A DNA stretch of 64,000 bases, taken from the NCBI RefSeq assembly GCF_021390435.2, contig NZ_JAJVCN010000004.1, forward strand, positions 538,501-602,500. Direction: 5' to 3'. Under the pieces are notes generated by a model that saw only the letters and a program-made list of their open reading frames with translations, had not been told where the DNA came from and ran no database searches. Positions 24,985 through 34,282 of this stretch are shown piece by piece. The position numbers and the translations under genes were made by a program. Each line of letters begins with the position of its first letter. Position 1 is the first letter of the stretch. The DNA is from Kibdelosporangium philippinense (lineage in GTDB: Bacteria > Actinomycetota > Actinomycetes > Mycobacteriales > Pseudonocardiaceae).

Positions 24985-26154
24985 TCAGCCGAGCAACTCG
25001 TCGAGCTGGTCTGCTGCCTCTCTGAGGTGCTCGACGTCGGGATGGATGTAGACACGCTTGGTGAAACTCAGGTCAGCGTGACCGGCCCAGGCGCTCACCA
25101 CGACGTCGGGGACGCCCGAGGTGGCGAGGTAGGTCAGGCAGGCGTGTCGGGCGTCGTAGGGCCGGACTTTGCGGACGTTTGCCTGGGCCATCAGCTTGTA
25201 GATCGCCCGCCGGAACTTGTCCGTCTTCCACGCCGCTCCCAGTTCGTCGACCAGCACGAACCCGGACCGCTCGTACGCCTCGCCAGCGTGGATGGCTTCG
25301 GCTGCCTGCTCGGCTTTGAACGTCTTCAGAGCCGCGTGCAGAGGCTTGGGTAGTGGCAGCTTCCGCTTGCCTTTCTCTGACTTCGGCCCTTTCTCCTCGA
25401 CCTCGCCGTCCACAAGTGTCCGGGTCAGCTCCACTGACAGGGTTCCCGCCTCAAGGTCCACGGCTGACCAACGAAGCCCGCAGACCTCGGCCGGTCGCAT
25501 CCCGATCAGCGACAGGAGAACTGGCGCGTACAGCCGATAATCGCGGATTGCGGTGAGGAACTGTCTCACCTCCGTCTCACTCCAGGGTTTGCGCTCAGCC
25601 GCCGCGGCTGCGGCTTTCCGGCGCGCTTCGCGAGGTATCTGGGTGTACTGCGCGACGTTCCGCACGACCAACTTCCGCCGCACGGCCACGTTCAACGCCG
25701 ACCTCAGCCTGCCCAGCGTCAGCTTCACCGATCTCACGCTGAGTCCGGTGCCCGGCTTGCCGCCACGTCTACGACCAGACGTGAGCATCCAGGTCACCAA
25801 GTCGTCGATGTCCTCTTCGGTGATCTGCTGAAGCCGCTTGTCGCCGAGCCGTTTGCGTACTGGCAGGAGCGCGTCGGCGTAGTTGGATGCTGTCGCCTTC
25901 TCCACGTCGATGGTGGCCGACTTGAGCCATGTGTCGAGCCACTCCGACACGGTGATCTTGACCGGTCCGACGAACGTCCCCTCGTCGGTCTGGTGCTTGA
26001 TCTTGGCGTACTCGGCGCGAGCCTCCTTCTTGGTGTCGTACGTCTTGGTCAGTTGCTTGCGCCGTCCCGACGCCGGGTCACGCCCGATGTCGATGACGAA
26101 CCGATATCTGGTCGTACCGTCCTTCAACTCGATCTTCTTGATCGGATCCCCCAC
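24985..26154 (-). CDS. int: Tyrosine recombinase / integrase of the tRNA-Pro element
   Basis: A 389-aa protein starting at GTG 26154 with AAGGAG about 10 nt upstream. An arm-binding N-terminus (TTRYRFVIDIGRDP) and a core-binding SAM-like domain (VSEWLDTWLKSA) precede the catalytic domain: GMRPAEVCGLRW (R), RPYDARHACLTYLA (YDAR in place of HxxR, usual in actinobacterial integrases), WAGHADLS (H) and RVYIHPD (nucleophile Y). It lies 110 bp inside the left att copy, as in most tRNA-targeting elements, and mediates integration at the tRNA-Pro 3' end. The frame is complete. Confidence 0.92.
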   Translation of the reverse strand: MGDPIKKIELKDGTTRYRFVIDIGRDPASGRRKQLTKTYDTKKEARAEYAKIKHQTDEGTFVGPVKITVSEWLDTWLKSATIDVEKATASNYADALLPVRKRLGDKRLQQITEEDIDDLVTWMLTSGRRRGGKPGTGLSVRSVKLTLGRLRSALNVAVRRKLVVRNVAQYTQIPREARRKAAAAAAERKPWSETEVRQFLTAIRDYRLYAPVLLSLIGMRPAEVCGLRWSAVDLEAGTLSVELTRTLVDGEVEEKGPKSEKGKRKLPLPKPLHAALKTFKAEQAAEAIHAGEAYERSGFVLVDELGAAWKTDKFRRAIYKLMAQANVRKVRPYDARHACLTYLATSGVPDVVVSAWAGHADLSFTKRVYIHPDVEHLREAADQLDELLG

Positions 26155-26176
26155 TGACGTGGTACTCCTTCGATAG

Positions 26177-26767
26177 TCAGGCCCCCTCAGAAGAGCCCAA
26201 GGGAGGCAGTAGACCCATGTCACGAGCCCTGCGGATGTACCGGGACACCTGCGTACGGGACCGTTTCATGGCAGTTGCCACGGCCAGGCCGGGAGCCCTG
26301 TTTCCCGCGGCTACGGCCTCTGAGTAGATCTGTGCCGCTCGTCGCGCATCCTCATCGGCTTGGCTGCGAAGACGCTGGTCCGCACTAGGTACCGGGTCGG
26401 CCTGACTGCGGTCCATCGGCTGAACGCCAGGCGGGAGGGTGGCAAGCCACTCGTCTCGTACAGATGACGGGACCGTGGCTTTGTCCATGGCAGCCCGCAG
26501 AAGTTGGTCGACAAGCACGTGCCTCATCACGGATGTCGTGATCGGCGTCGTCGCCTTCCCGCGAACGGCCACCTCAAGCACGAGCGGACGAAGGTCCGCA
26601 CCGACGACTACTTCGATCTTCACCGATGACTCCGGCTCGCTGAGCGCGAAGTTGGCTTGAAAGCGCGTCGGTACGGCGGTGTCAGGGCCGGTGGACACGT
26701 ATCCCCCGGGCGTCAGTTCCTCAACGGACACCCAGTCGATCTGGAAGTTCTTCGGCAGGCGAGGCAC
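26177..26767 (-). CDS. HTH protein of the mobile element
   Basis: A 196-aa protein that I start at GTG 26767 (PRLPKNFQIDWVSVEEL); the frame stays open further upstream to 26848. The N-terminal half is beta-rich. The C-terminal 60 residues contain a helix-turn-helix (GLAVATAMKRSRTQVSRYIRRARDMGLL). It is transcribed with the integrase from 23 bp upstream and diverges from the XRE gene. It probably regulates excision or replication of the element. Confidence 0.65.
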   Translation of the reverse strand: MPRLPKNFQIDWVSVEELTPGGYVSTGPDTAVPTRFQANFALSEPESSVKIEVVVGADLRPLVLEVAVRGKATTPITTSVMRHVLVDQLLRAAMDKATVPSSVRDEWLATLPPGVQPMDRSQADPVPSADQRLRSQADEDARRAAQIYSEAVAAGNRAPGLAVATAMKRSRTQVSRYIRRARDMGLLPPLGSSEGA

Positions 26768-26874
26768 GGCAGAACGATACGCACCCCCCTCATCCTGAGT
26801 AGCTGAACGGACACGACACACCGTATTTCCTTGGCGATGGTCAGGCAATGCCCACGCAGCTTACCATGGGGGGT

Positions 26875-27138
26875 ATGCAAATCGGGGGACAGACTCTGGC
26901 GGACCGCTCCGCAGAGCTTCAGACATGGATCAGGACCGGGAGGGCACGTCAGCTTCGTGTCGCTGCTGGGCTCAGCCAAGCGTTGGTAGCTCAGGACTGT
27001 GAGGTCACGGCGTCAACAGTGCATCGGTGGGAAGTGGGCGATCGTCCGCCCCGCGGTCGCAACATCACTGCGTACCACAGCTTCCTGGCTCGCCTCATCG
27101 AGTTAGAGCAGCGCGAGGGTGAGCACGATGCAGAGTAG
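26875..27138 (+). CDS. Small XRE-family regulator
   Basis: An 87-aa protein: ARQLRVAAGLSQALVAQDCEVTAS is a clear helix-turn-helix, with HRWEVGDRPPR after it. The start is ATG 26875 behind a G-rich stretch; ATG 26866 is an alternative. It diverges from the HTH-integrase pair and overlaps the Xis-like gene by up to 20 nt, so it is probably the switch between integrase and transfer genes. Confidence 0.75.
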   Translation: MQIGGQTLADRSAELQTWIRTGRARQLRVAAGLSQALVAQDCEVTASTVHRWEVGDRPPRGRNITAYHSFLARLIELEQREGEHDAE

Positions 27139-27346
27139 AAGCGCACCGCCAACCTTGGCAGAGATCAAAGCGACGTGGCCACCGGCCGTCGACGTACCGA
27201 CCGCGGGCGCGGCGTTCGGGCTGAGTCGTAGCCACGCTTACGAGCTGGTGGCACGCGGGGAATTTCCCGCGAAGGTGGTCAAGTTTGGCGGCCGGTACAA
27301 GGTCCTCACCGAGTCACTGATCCGCGCACTGTCCGCAACGGACTAA
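27128..27346 (+). CDS. xis: Excisionase-like HTH protein
   Basis: A 72-aa protein with a MerR/AlpA-type winged helix: VDVPTAGAAFGLSRSHAYEL, RGEFPAKVVKFGGRYKVLTE. This is the typical excisionase or directionality factor of actinobacterial integrative elements, read from DNA binding near att. It overlaps the XRE gene; GTG 27119 is an alternative start. Confidence 0.75.
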   Translation: MQSRSAPPTLAEIKATWPPAVDVPTAGAAFGLSRSHAYELVARGEFPAKVVKFGGRYKVLTESLIRALSATD

Positions 27347-27540
27347 CGCTGAACATCGTCGACTCGGCAAGCGAGCGGCGCGAACAAAGCCGCTCCCATC
27401 CTCGCTTTCGCGCGACGAACGGGAAGCCCGGCCACGGTCAGCAAGTTAGGGATCCGGTTACCGGACCCCTGCCACGGCTGGATGCCATGGCGGACAACGG
27501 AGGCGTGCAGGGGCACGCCGAACACCACATGGGGGAACTG

Positions 27541-27945
27541 ATGGCACACAACAAAGTGCGGCGCCAACGCCGCGTCGAGGGTGGCTCACCTATCAGCATT
27601 CACGTCCGCACCACCACGACGACCTACGCTCGCCTGATCGTCCAGTCCGCACGGGCAGGCCTCTCGGTGCCGCGCTATCTCATCGAATCTGCGCTACGCG
27701 AATCCGCTGGCGGCTGGAGCCAACGCGAGCAACGCTGGTGGGCCGAACGCCTCGACACCGTCGAGACACGACTGGTCCGAATCGGAACCAACATCAACCA
27801 GATCTCTGCGTCGTTCAACGCGACCGGAGAACCACCAGAAGCACTGACCGCCGCGCTGGCCTACTTCACGGCGACCCTGGAGCAGCATCGGCAGATCCTC
27901 GCCGCGATCGATCCATCCGACCGGTCACGCGAACCGAAGTCGTGA
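27541..27945 (+). CDS. mobC: MobC-like relaxosome accessory protein
   Basis: A 134-aa protein starting at ATG 27541 with GGGGGA upstream. A basic N-terminus (NKVRRQRRVEG) and a ribbon-helix-helix-like part are followed by LVRIGTNINQISASFN, the signature of MobC relaxosome proteins. It helps the relaxase nick oriT. Its stop overlaps the relaxase start (GTGA). The oriT itself should lie near 27347-27540, which holds no gene; I could not pick out the nic site. Confidence 0.8.
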   Translation: MAHNKVRRQRRVEGGSPISIHVRTTTTTYARLIVQSARAGLSVPRYLIESALRESAGGWSQREQRWWAERLDTVETRLVRIGTNINQISASFNATGEPPEALTAALAYFTATLEQHRQILAAIDPSDRSREPKS

Positions 27946-29507
27946 TCGCCAAGGCGCCGGCCAAGGGCAAGTACGGCTCAGACACCTACGGCCTGTTGAG
28001 GTATCTGTTCGGCCCCGGCAAGTCCAACGAACACCGCGACCAACACCTCGTCGCCGCTTGGGATCCGGAGTGGCTTGCCGGCGGCGCCTTCGCCAATCGC
28101 TACAGCGGCTGGCTGCCTCGCCTTGCCCGCGAGATCGACGCGCCGATGACCGGCCACGACGTAGAAGTGCCAGGAGGCCATGTCTACCACGTGGTGCTGT
28201 CGGTTCCTCGCCAAGACGGGGTCCTCGGCGATGCTCGGTGGCGCGAACTCGTCGAGGAAGCAATCGACCGCATGGGCTTCGGTCCCGACAGCGAGGGGCG
28301 CGCCGGGTGCCGATGGGTCGCTGTGCACCACGGTCCGAGCAAGGACGGCAACGACCACGTTCATCTCGCTCTGAATCTGGTCCGCGGCGACGGCACGATT
28401 GCCGACACCTACCGGGACTGGCCGCGCTGGCGTCGATGGTGCATGGAGGTGGAACGACACCTTGACCTGACGCCAACCTCGCCAGCCAACAAGACCGCAC
28501 CGCTTCGGCCAACACGTGCCGAAACCGAGAAAGCGGCTCGCTTGGGATGGAAGCAGCCGAGCCGGGAGTATCTACGCGAGGTCGTTCGCGCCGCTGCTCT
28601 TGAGGCAACCTCGGCGAAGGAATTCGTCGGCCTGGTACGCCAGCAGATGTCCGTGTCCATCGAGCCGCGATGGGGTGCCGACGGGGAGCTGTCTGGCTAC
28701 CGAGTGGCGCAGATGGGCGATAGAAGCAAGTCGTCGGACGCGCAGATCTGGTTCAGCGGCAGCAGCCTCGCTCGTGATCTGTCCGCACCCAAACTGACCC
28801 GACGGTGGGCGAGTGCAGTCGGTTCACCAAGCTTCGCGAGTCCGCGTCCAGCCAGTCGCGCCGAACGTCTTGAAGCAATCACGGCGGCAACCGACACAGT
28901 GACTCATGCGCGCGACGTTCTGGCAGCCAACCTCAACACCGACGATGCAGCCAGCGTCGACACGGTGGACGGGATCGCCCATGCAGCCCTGGACCTGCTG
29001 ACCGCAACCGCGCGTGGCGTGGAAGGCCCGGATGCCGGCCCCATCACCGCGGCCGCGACGACATATCAACTGGCCGCTGCTACGCCGCGTCGAGTTCAGC
29101 CGACCCGCTGGGCACCTACAGCAGTCGAGCTCCGGGCTGCTGCTCGACGCCTCGCGCAGGCTGGTGCGCTGTCAAGGCGCGGCAGTACCGGCGTCGCGTT
29201 GGTTGTCTTGATTGTCGCCTTGGCTTCGCTAATTGCTGAAGTCAGCGTGTGGCGAGAACTGACCCAGCAACGACAGCAGTCCGACGCCGCGCGGCGCGCG
29301 GCAGATCTATTGCAGAGCGCGACAGATCTACGAGAGAACGGCGCAGCAGTGCGCCCGGAGCGTATTGCAGGCGTGCGCCTTGTGCCGTCCCAACGGGATG
29401 TATCAGAGGTGTGTGCAACCAGCGACAAGCAGGCGATCCTGCGTCCTCCAGCCGTGGGAGGACCCAACCTCGGTGCCGAAGTTCGCGGTAGCGGCCGTGC
29501 GCGTTAG
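27942..29507 (+). CDS. mobA: MobA/VirD2-type relaxase
   Basis: A 521-aa protein starting at GTG 27942, coupled to mobC. The N-terminal relaxase domain has YGLLRYLFGPGK, HVYHVVLSVP and the histidine cluster VAVHHGPSKDGNDHVHLALN (about residues 121-140). The C-terminus carries one membrane segment (ALVVLIVALASLIAEVSVW, about residue 420). It nicks and carries the DNA strand for conjugative transfer using a helper's secretion system; no type IV secretion or FtsK-type transfer gene is present in the element, which makes it mobilizable rather than self-transmissible. Confidence 0.85.
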   Translation: MIAKAPAKGKYGSDTYGLLRYLFGPGKSNEHRDQHLVAAWDPEWLAGGAFANRYSGWLPRLAREIDAPMTGHDVEVPGGHVYHVVLSVPRQDGVLGDARWRELVEEAIDRMGFGPDSEGRAGCRWVAVHHGPSKDGNDHVHLALNLVRGDGTIADTYRDWPRWRRWCMEVERHLDLTPTSPANKTAPLRPTRAETEKAARLGWKQPSREYLREVVRAAALEATSAKEFVGLVRQQMSVSIEPRWGADGELSGYRVAQMGDRSKSSDAQIWFSGSSLARDLSAPKLTRRWASAVGSPSFASPRPASRAERLEAITAATDTVTHARDVLAANLNTDDAASVDTVDGIAHAALDLLTATARGVEGPDAGPITAAATTYQLAAATPRRVQPTRWAPTAVELRAAARRLAQAGALSRRGSTGVALVVLIVALASLIAEVSVWRELTQQRQQSDAARRAADLLQSATDLRENGAAVRPERIAGVRLVPSQRDVSEVCATSDKQAILRPPAVGGPNLGAEVRGSGRAR

Positions 29508-29652
29508 CGGTAGTAATGCTTCGGTGCACAGGTAGGCGCCCACCCTCGACTGTATCAAGGCCAGTGACTGAGGGTAGCGGGCCGGAACTGGCGATGACGT
29601 CGAATCCGGCCGACGGGTCGGTGGTGTTAGTTAGTGACAGACCGGCCATCTT

Positions 29653-29712
29653 AGAACTTCGCCGTGAATTTAAGTTCTTATTTTGACGAACCTAGCAGTT
29701 ACTTCGTAGAGT
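29653..29712 (+). promoter_or_regulatory. Promoter and putative operator of the DndB-like gene
   Basis: TTGACG (29683-29688) and TAGAGT (29707-29712) with an 18-nt spacer form a good sigma-70-type promoter 54 bp before the start codon. Just upstream, AGAACTT (29653-29659) and AAGTTCT (29672-29678) form a 7-bp inverted repeat, a likely regulator site. The gene has a strong ribosome site (TAGGAGG) before GTG 29766. 29508-29652 holds nothing that I can name. Confidence 0.55.
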
Positions 29713-29765
29713 TGCTTGCAACCAGCCTCCGACAGGAGCTTGGACGTCTCCCGTAGGAGGTTAAG

Positions 29766-31031
29766 GTGAGTATCAACATTGACCCGCTGCGCCTGTCAAA
29801 GCCACAGGACTCCAGCACGTATCTGGCGATCAAGACCGTGCAAGGGGGTCGCGACGTCTACACCACACGCGTACCGCTCCTCGACTTGCCAACGATCCTG
29901 CCAGTCCCGGACCCGAACAACGTCGACAAGGACAACCGGAAGGTCGATCGCCTGCACGCCAAGCATTTCGGCGAGTACCTGGATACCAAGCACGACTGGG
30001 TTGCCCCTGCCCTGTTGGCCCGGGACGGTGGTGGCTGCACTTTCGAGAAAGTTGACGAGCATGGCGCCGTCGGCTACCTCACCGTGCCGTGGGCCATCGG
30101 TGGTATCTCGTCCTTGCGTACCATCGATGGCCAGCACCGGGTGCTCGGTGTGTCCATCGAGAAACAGCGCATCACCGACGCCATATCCAACGTTGACCGG
30201 GAGTTGGCGCGTAAGGTCAGCGTGGACAAGGCTGCGAAGCTCCAGGCGGAGCGCGAAAAGCTTATCGGCCAAATGAATCGGCTGAAGGCCGAGTACGTTG
30301 GCCTGGACATCTACGTCGAGCCGGATCCAATCAAGGCTCAGCAGATGTTCGTCGACGTCGCGGACAATGCTAAGGGCATCAGCAGCGCCGTCCGTGCCCG
30401 TTTCGATAGCTACAAGGTTGCCAACCGCACTCTGTCCGACGTCATCGACCACCCATTGCTCAAGGGACGGGTGGACGCTGAGCAGGACCGCATGACACTG
30501 AAGAACCCCAACCTGATGGGCGCCAAGCATGTCGCAGATATCACTCGCTCCGTAATTGCTGGCGCAGGCGGGCGGATCAGCAAAAAGGCCGAACAGACTT
30601 TGACCGACGGCGAAGTTATCGAGCAGGTTAAGGACTTCCTCGACGTCATCTCCAACGCCTTCACCGACCTCGCCGCCATCACTGAGGACGATCCGGAGGC
30701 GGAGCGAAACGCCGACGAGCTGACCATGGCGCAGAAGCTGCGTCGCACCTCGCTGCTCGGCTCGGTGGGCATGCTGCGTGTCCTCGGTGGAGTATTCCGT
30801 GAGCTTCGCGCGGGTGACAATCCGGTGGAGCTCGACGACATCACGGAGTTCTTCAAGCGCCTCGACCCACACATGGCCGCGCCCGTCACTGAGACCAGCA
30901 TTTGGCGCAGCACAGAGGCAAATGTGGATTTCGAGCCCAACGCCGCTGCACCAATCATGAGGACCCAGAACATCGTCCACTTGGTAGGTGTGATCACGGG
31001 CTGGTATAAGAAGGCTCCAGCGTCCCTTTAA
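29766..31031 (+). CDS. DGQHR-domain protein, DndB-like
   Basis: A 421-aa protein with RTIDGQHRVLGV at about residue 118, the signature of DGQHR/DndB proteins. The helical region after it (residues 135-180) is a predicted coiled coil. DndB is the regulator of DNA phosphorothioation operons, but no dndCDE or dndFGH gene is in the window, so this is a stand-alone member such as occurs on mobile elements and in other defence loci. It has its own promoter and a strong terminator, so it is a single-gene unit. The function here is unknown. Confidence 0.75.
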   Translation: MSINIDPLRLSKPQDSSTYLAIKTVQGGRDVYTTRVPLLDLPTILPVPDPNNVDKDNRKVDRLHAKHFGEYLDTKHDWVAPALLARDGGGCTFEKVDEHGAVGYLTVPWAIGGISSLRTIDGQHRVLGVSIEKQRITDAISNVDRELARKVSVDKAAKLQAEREKLIGQMNRLKAEYVGLDIYVEPDPIKAQQMFVDVADNAKGISSAVRARFDSYKVANRTLSDVIDHPLLKGRVDAEQDRMTLKNPNLMGAKHVADITRSVIAGAGGRISKKAEQTLTDGEVIEQVKDFLDVISNAFTDLAAITEDDPEAERNADELTMAQKLRRTSLLGSVGMLRVLGGVFRELRAGDNPVELDDITEFFKRLDPHMAAPVTETSIWRSTEANVDFEPNAAAPIMRTQNIVHLVGVITGWYKKAPASL

Positions 31032-31042
31032 CCAGGCACGAC

Positions 31043-31074
31043 AAGGGTGCTGTTCCCGCCGGAACAGCACCCTT
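31043..31074 (+). terminator. Strong hairpin after the DndB-like gene
   Basis: A perfect 14-bp stem AAGGGTGCTGTTCC / GGAACAGCACCCTT with a CGCC loop, 12 bp after the stop. It lacks a long T-run, which is common in actinobacterial terminators. Confidence 0.8.
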
Positions 31075-31185
31075 GATGGCGTGTGGAGCCCCTCCCGGGA
31101 GGTTGCAGTTTGTCGCGGGTCTGCGGTGCTCGGGTAGATCAAGGGCAATACGCTGTTCGCTCACCACTCGGGAAGGGGAGATGGA

Positions 31186-31749
31186 GTGGACGGTCAGCTC
31201 TGGGATGGCATAGTCCAGTCGATCAAGACGGGACACGTCGAGATGATGAAGCATGGCTTGGTGATGAAGCCGCAGTTATTCGCGTTCGCGGGTGGCAGGT
31301 TGCACGGGTTCGTACAACTGTGGCCGGTCTCTCGAGGAATGGACGCCGCCAAGGGGATCGCTGAGATGTCGGGCCTCGCCTCAGCTGCTGGCGCCGACGA
31401 GGTCGTCGTCGCATGGGAGACACAGGACATAGCGATCGCTTGCGACCTGCCGCCGCTGCGACCGAAGCCTGCGGTCAACATCCTGTGGGCGGCCCGTGGC
31501 CGACACCTGCTTTACCGCTTCCCCTATCAGGAACAGCAGATGCAGGGCCGTACTGAGCATGGCTTGATCCCTGTCGCCGCCCGATGGCTGGCGCCTGAAC
31601 CAGCTGTGCGAGGCGCCGAGCTTGAACCCGCTATCGCAGCGCTGCTGGAGTTCAGCTTCCAGCCGTTCGACTATGACGACCCGGACATCCTTTCCCACGC
31701 GGCTGTCTATTTGGAATCCCAGGGCTACGCCGTGAGCCTCACCATCTGA
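31186..31749 (+). CDS. Hypothetical protein
   Basis: A 187-aa protein starting at GTG 31186 behind GGAAGGGGAG. Visible parts: PQLFAFAGGRLHGFVQLWPV, AGADEVVVAWETQDIAIACD, ILWAARGRHLLYRFPY. It looks like a compact alpha+beta domain without membrane segments. No family is recognised. It ends 30 bp from the convergent Lamassu ATPase gene and is probably independent of it. Confidence 0.7.
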   Translation: MDGQLWDGIVQSIKTGHVEMMKHGLVMKPQLFAFAGGRLHGFVQLWPVSRGMDAAKGIAEMSGLASAAGADEVVVAWETQDIAIACDLPPLRPKPAVNILWAARGRHLLYRFPYQEQQMQGRTEHGLIPVAARWLAPEPAVRGAELEPAIAALLEFSFQPFDYDDPDILSHAAVYLESQGYAVSLTI

Positions 31750-31779
31750 GCTCCCCGGCGCCTGCCGACGGAGGGGATG

Positions 31780-33720
31780 TCACTCGTCCTCAGGTTCTGC
31801 CAAGTCCTCGACCTTGACTCTGGTACCGACCCCGGTGTTGGGCACGCCAGGCACGGCGGAGTCGTCTTCTGTCAAGCGGATGAGTGTGACGTCCTCTTCG
31901 TCGCCAAGTTCGGCATCGTTGTCAGCGATGATCAGTTGCCCGATACCACCGAGGGCCTGTGCAACGGTCTTGAGGCGGCCATAGACGCTTGTCGCAAGTT
32001 CCTGGTCAGCCTGTTCAGTTCGTCCGATTCCCTTGCGTGGTGAGTCGATGACCAACAGGCTTGGCAGCAACACATCAGCATGTGCGATGGAGTAGTTGAA
32101 GAGCGCCAGGGAGAAGGCGACGTTGATCGCGGTTGTGCTTCCTCCACCACTAGCCTGGAGTGTGTCGAGGTCACTGTCGCCGATCTTGGGGAGATACTTG
32201 TCCGGGCTGATGGTCGGTCGTCCGTTGACGTTCACGCCAATACGGCGGACTTCGGCTGCGAAGACCTGAGAGATCTCATCAAGGCGTTCCTGTCGAGCCG
32301 GGGAGTCCCTCTCAAGTTGTTTGATGTCGTTGTCAAGCCGCCGTCTGCGTCGGATCAGGTCGACGACTGTGGTTTCGGACTCGCCAAGCTTGTGCCACGT
32401 AGCCATGCGCTGGTCGATGGCCCGTAGATGCTGCCGCAGGCTCTCCACCGCCGTGCTTGCCTCGGCTATCGCCTGCACCCGAGGGGATACGGCTTCGCGA
32501 GTCAGTTCGTCATAGCGGCGCTGCGCTTCGGCCGCGTTCAACTCGGTGATCGAGGCCATGCCTTCTGCTTCCCGCAAAGCTTTCTGTTCCTCGACCAGCA
32601 GTGTTTCGGTCTCCGTGATCTGTGCCCTGAGCAACGAACGCTGCTCATCGTCGGATTCGTGGAGCAGCTGTGGTTCGGGTTGTTGGCAGAGAAGGCATTG
32701 CCCGTTGTCGGTTTCACGGCCGGCGAGGCTTTGCAGGCAACGAGGACACGTGACGAACTCGAACGGGCTGAGCAATCCTGCTGCGAGTGCGGCCTTGTCA
32801 CTGTGTGCGAGGTCGAGTCGGCGTTGTGCCAGGGTCGCCTCCCGAGCTCGAACCGTGTCTCGGGCCACGGCCAGCACTTCACGAGCGCGTGCTGCTTCGC
32901 TGAGGACGCGGCTCAACTCGTTGCGGTGCTCGCGATCCCGGCGGATCAGCGCTTCGACACCGGTCCTCATTTCGTCCAGCCGACGCTCACTGCCCCGCAA
33001 CGCTTCCTGGGTATCCCATCGTTCTGCGCGAAGTTGATCGACGTCGGCGTATCCGTTGACATGGAGGAAGTTTCGGATCGCGTCGATCGATCTCTCCTGT
33101 GTGCGGATCTCTTCTGCAACCGCGTTCCGCTCGATCTTGAGCTGGAAGATCTCCGGGTCGATGATGTTGAGGAGGATCTCGAACATCGTCTGCCGCTTCG
33201 AGTCCCGTCCGGGGTCGTGATGGCCAGTGGCAGAGCTGTCGATTGTCTTTGCCTGGAGATAGCAGTAGCCGAAAACGTCACTGAAGCCGATAGGCACAAA
33301 GTCGGTTGAGCGCCTGCTTCGGCTCTTCGGCACACGGTGGACCGGGATGTCCAGTTCCTTCAACAGGAAACGGGATGCGCTCTCTTCGCCTGGAGACGGC
33401 TTGACCGGAAGCTCGCGTTCTGGAACGTCCGACCCGAGTTCGAGAATCTGCACCTTACTGCGATCGCCAGTCACGTTCCGGCGCAGGCGTAGCAGGTTCT
33501 GATTCAGTTGCACCTCGAGAGTCACGTGCTGAACATGCTCGCGCACCGCTGGGGTAAGTACTGCGCTGCCGCCGAATGCGTACTTGATCAACATCAGCAA
33601 CGAGGACTTGCCGGTTGACACCGAGCCGGTGATGACGGTGAGGTCCTTGGCGAACCGGTAGGTCTTCTCCGTTGTCTCTGTGGTGATCGTGAGTGCGCGC
33701 AGCCGCAGCCTCTTTGCCAT
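31780..33720 (-). CDS. lmuB: Lamassu/ABC-3C SMC-like ATPase (LmuB)
   Basis: A 646-aa protein starting at ATG 33720, one base after the lmuC stop. Walker A GSVSTGKSSLL (about residue 34) is followed by long coiled-coil arms. At the apex is a zinc-hook-like turn CPRCLQSL...CLLC (about residues 325-348). The C-terminal lobe has ASGGGSTTAINVAF (signature) and LLVIDSPRKG (Walker B, with DS where SMC proteins have DE). In Lamassu the LmuB dimer senses foreign DNA ends or replication structures and releases the LmuA nuclease. It is third in the operon; the frame is complete. Confidence 0.85.
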   Translation of the reverse strand: MAKRLRLRALTITTETTEKTYRFAKDLTVITGSVSTGKSSLLMLIKYAFGGSAVLTPAVREHVQHVTLEVQLNQNLLRLRRNVTGDRSKVQILELGSDVPERELPVKPSPGEESASRFLLKELDIPVHRVPKSRSRRSTDFVPIGFSDVFGYCYLQAKTIDSSATGHHDPGRDSKRQTMFEILLNIIDPEIFQLKIERNAVAEEIRTQERSIDAIRNFLHVNGYADVDQLRAERWDTQEALRGSERRLDEMRTGVEALIRRDREHRNELSRVLSEAARAREVLAVARDTVRAREATLAQRRLDLAHSDKAALAAGLLSPFEFVTCPRCLQSLAGRETDNGQCLLCQQPEPQLLHESDDEQRSLLRAQITETETLLVEEQKALREAEGMASITELNAAEAQRRYDELTREAVSPRVQAIAEASTAVESLRQHLRAIDQRMATWHKLGESETTVVDLIRRRRRLDNDIKQLERDSPARQERLDEISQVFAAEVRRIGVNVNGRPTISPDKYLPKIGDSDLDTLQASGGGSTTAINVAFSLALFNYSIAHADVLLPSLLVIDSPRKGIGRTEQADQELATSVYGRLKTVAQALGGIGQLIIADNDAELGDEEDVTLIRLTEDDSAVPGVPNTGVGTRVKVEDLAEPEDE

Positions 33721-33721
33721 G

Positions 33722-34282
33722 TCAGATCTCGGCCCCCTGCGCAAGAGCGGCCACATCGTCGAGGTGCTCGTAGATCAGGGACTTCAACTGCTCGCCCGAG
33801 AAGTCGAAGTGTTCGCGCAATAGCCGTATCCGAGCCGCGGTAAGCCGCCACTCCGGGACCTCGGACAACTGCGTCGCGAGCTGCCGCCCTCGCGGCGTGA
33901 CGCGCGCCGCGAACCGACGTCCGCCAGTGAACACCGCGAGTCCACGTCCAACTAGTGCGCCGAGCATCGGGTAATAGCGGTCGTCCCACGGCCCATAGCG
34001 GTAGCGGATCATTCGGCTTTCCACTGCCAGTAACTCGTCGCGGGTCGGTTCAGTGCCTTCCGGCCAGTTTCCGGGTTCCGGCAACAGACGACGAGTCATC
34101 GCGGGATAGCGGAGTAGGAAGTCGAGCTTGACCAATCGAGTCAGGCCGACGAACTCTTCTTCGTCCTCAGTGAACCCGGATAGCAGGAGCAGAAGCCTGG
34201 CCTGGTGGTAGTCCGACTCCGTCCGCAAACGCTGCTGGAACTGCGCGGTGCGGCGATCGTCGCGAGGTAGTGGCACGCTCAC
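33722..34282 (-). CDS. lmuC: Lamassu/ABC-3C middle component (LmuC)
   Basis: A 186-aa protein. LLLLSGFTEDEEEFVGLTRLVKLDFLLRYP is the typical opening of ABC-three-component middle proteins (two adjacent parts, LLLLSGFTEDEEEF and LTRLVKLDFLLRYP). It is followed by a winged-helix-like region (RYGPWDDRYYPMLGALVGRGL) and GRRFAARVTPRGRQLA. It links the SMC-like ATPase and the effector. It overlaps lmuA by 4 nt and sits one base before lmuB, so all three are one operon. Confidence 0.8.
   Translation of the reverse strand: MSVPLPRDDRRTAQFQQRLRTESDYHQARLLLLLSGFTEDEEEFVGLTRLVKLDFLLRYPAMTRRLLPEPGNWPEGTEPTRDELLAVESRMIRYRYGPWDDRYYPMLGALVGRGLAVFTGGRRFAARVTPRGRQLATQLSEVPEWRLTAARIRLLREHFDFSGEQLKSLIYEHLDDVAALAQGAEI

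Noticed and set aside
29796..31148. 450-aa open frame on the minus strand
   Set aside because: Antisense to the DGQHR gene, which has a promoter, ribosome site, family motif and terminator.
32428..33309. 293-aa open frame on the plus strand
   Set aside because: Antisense to the coiled-coil arms of the Lamassu ATPase; Cys and Leu-rich shadow without domain.
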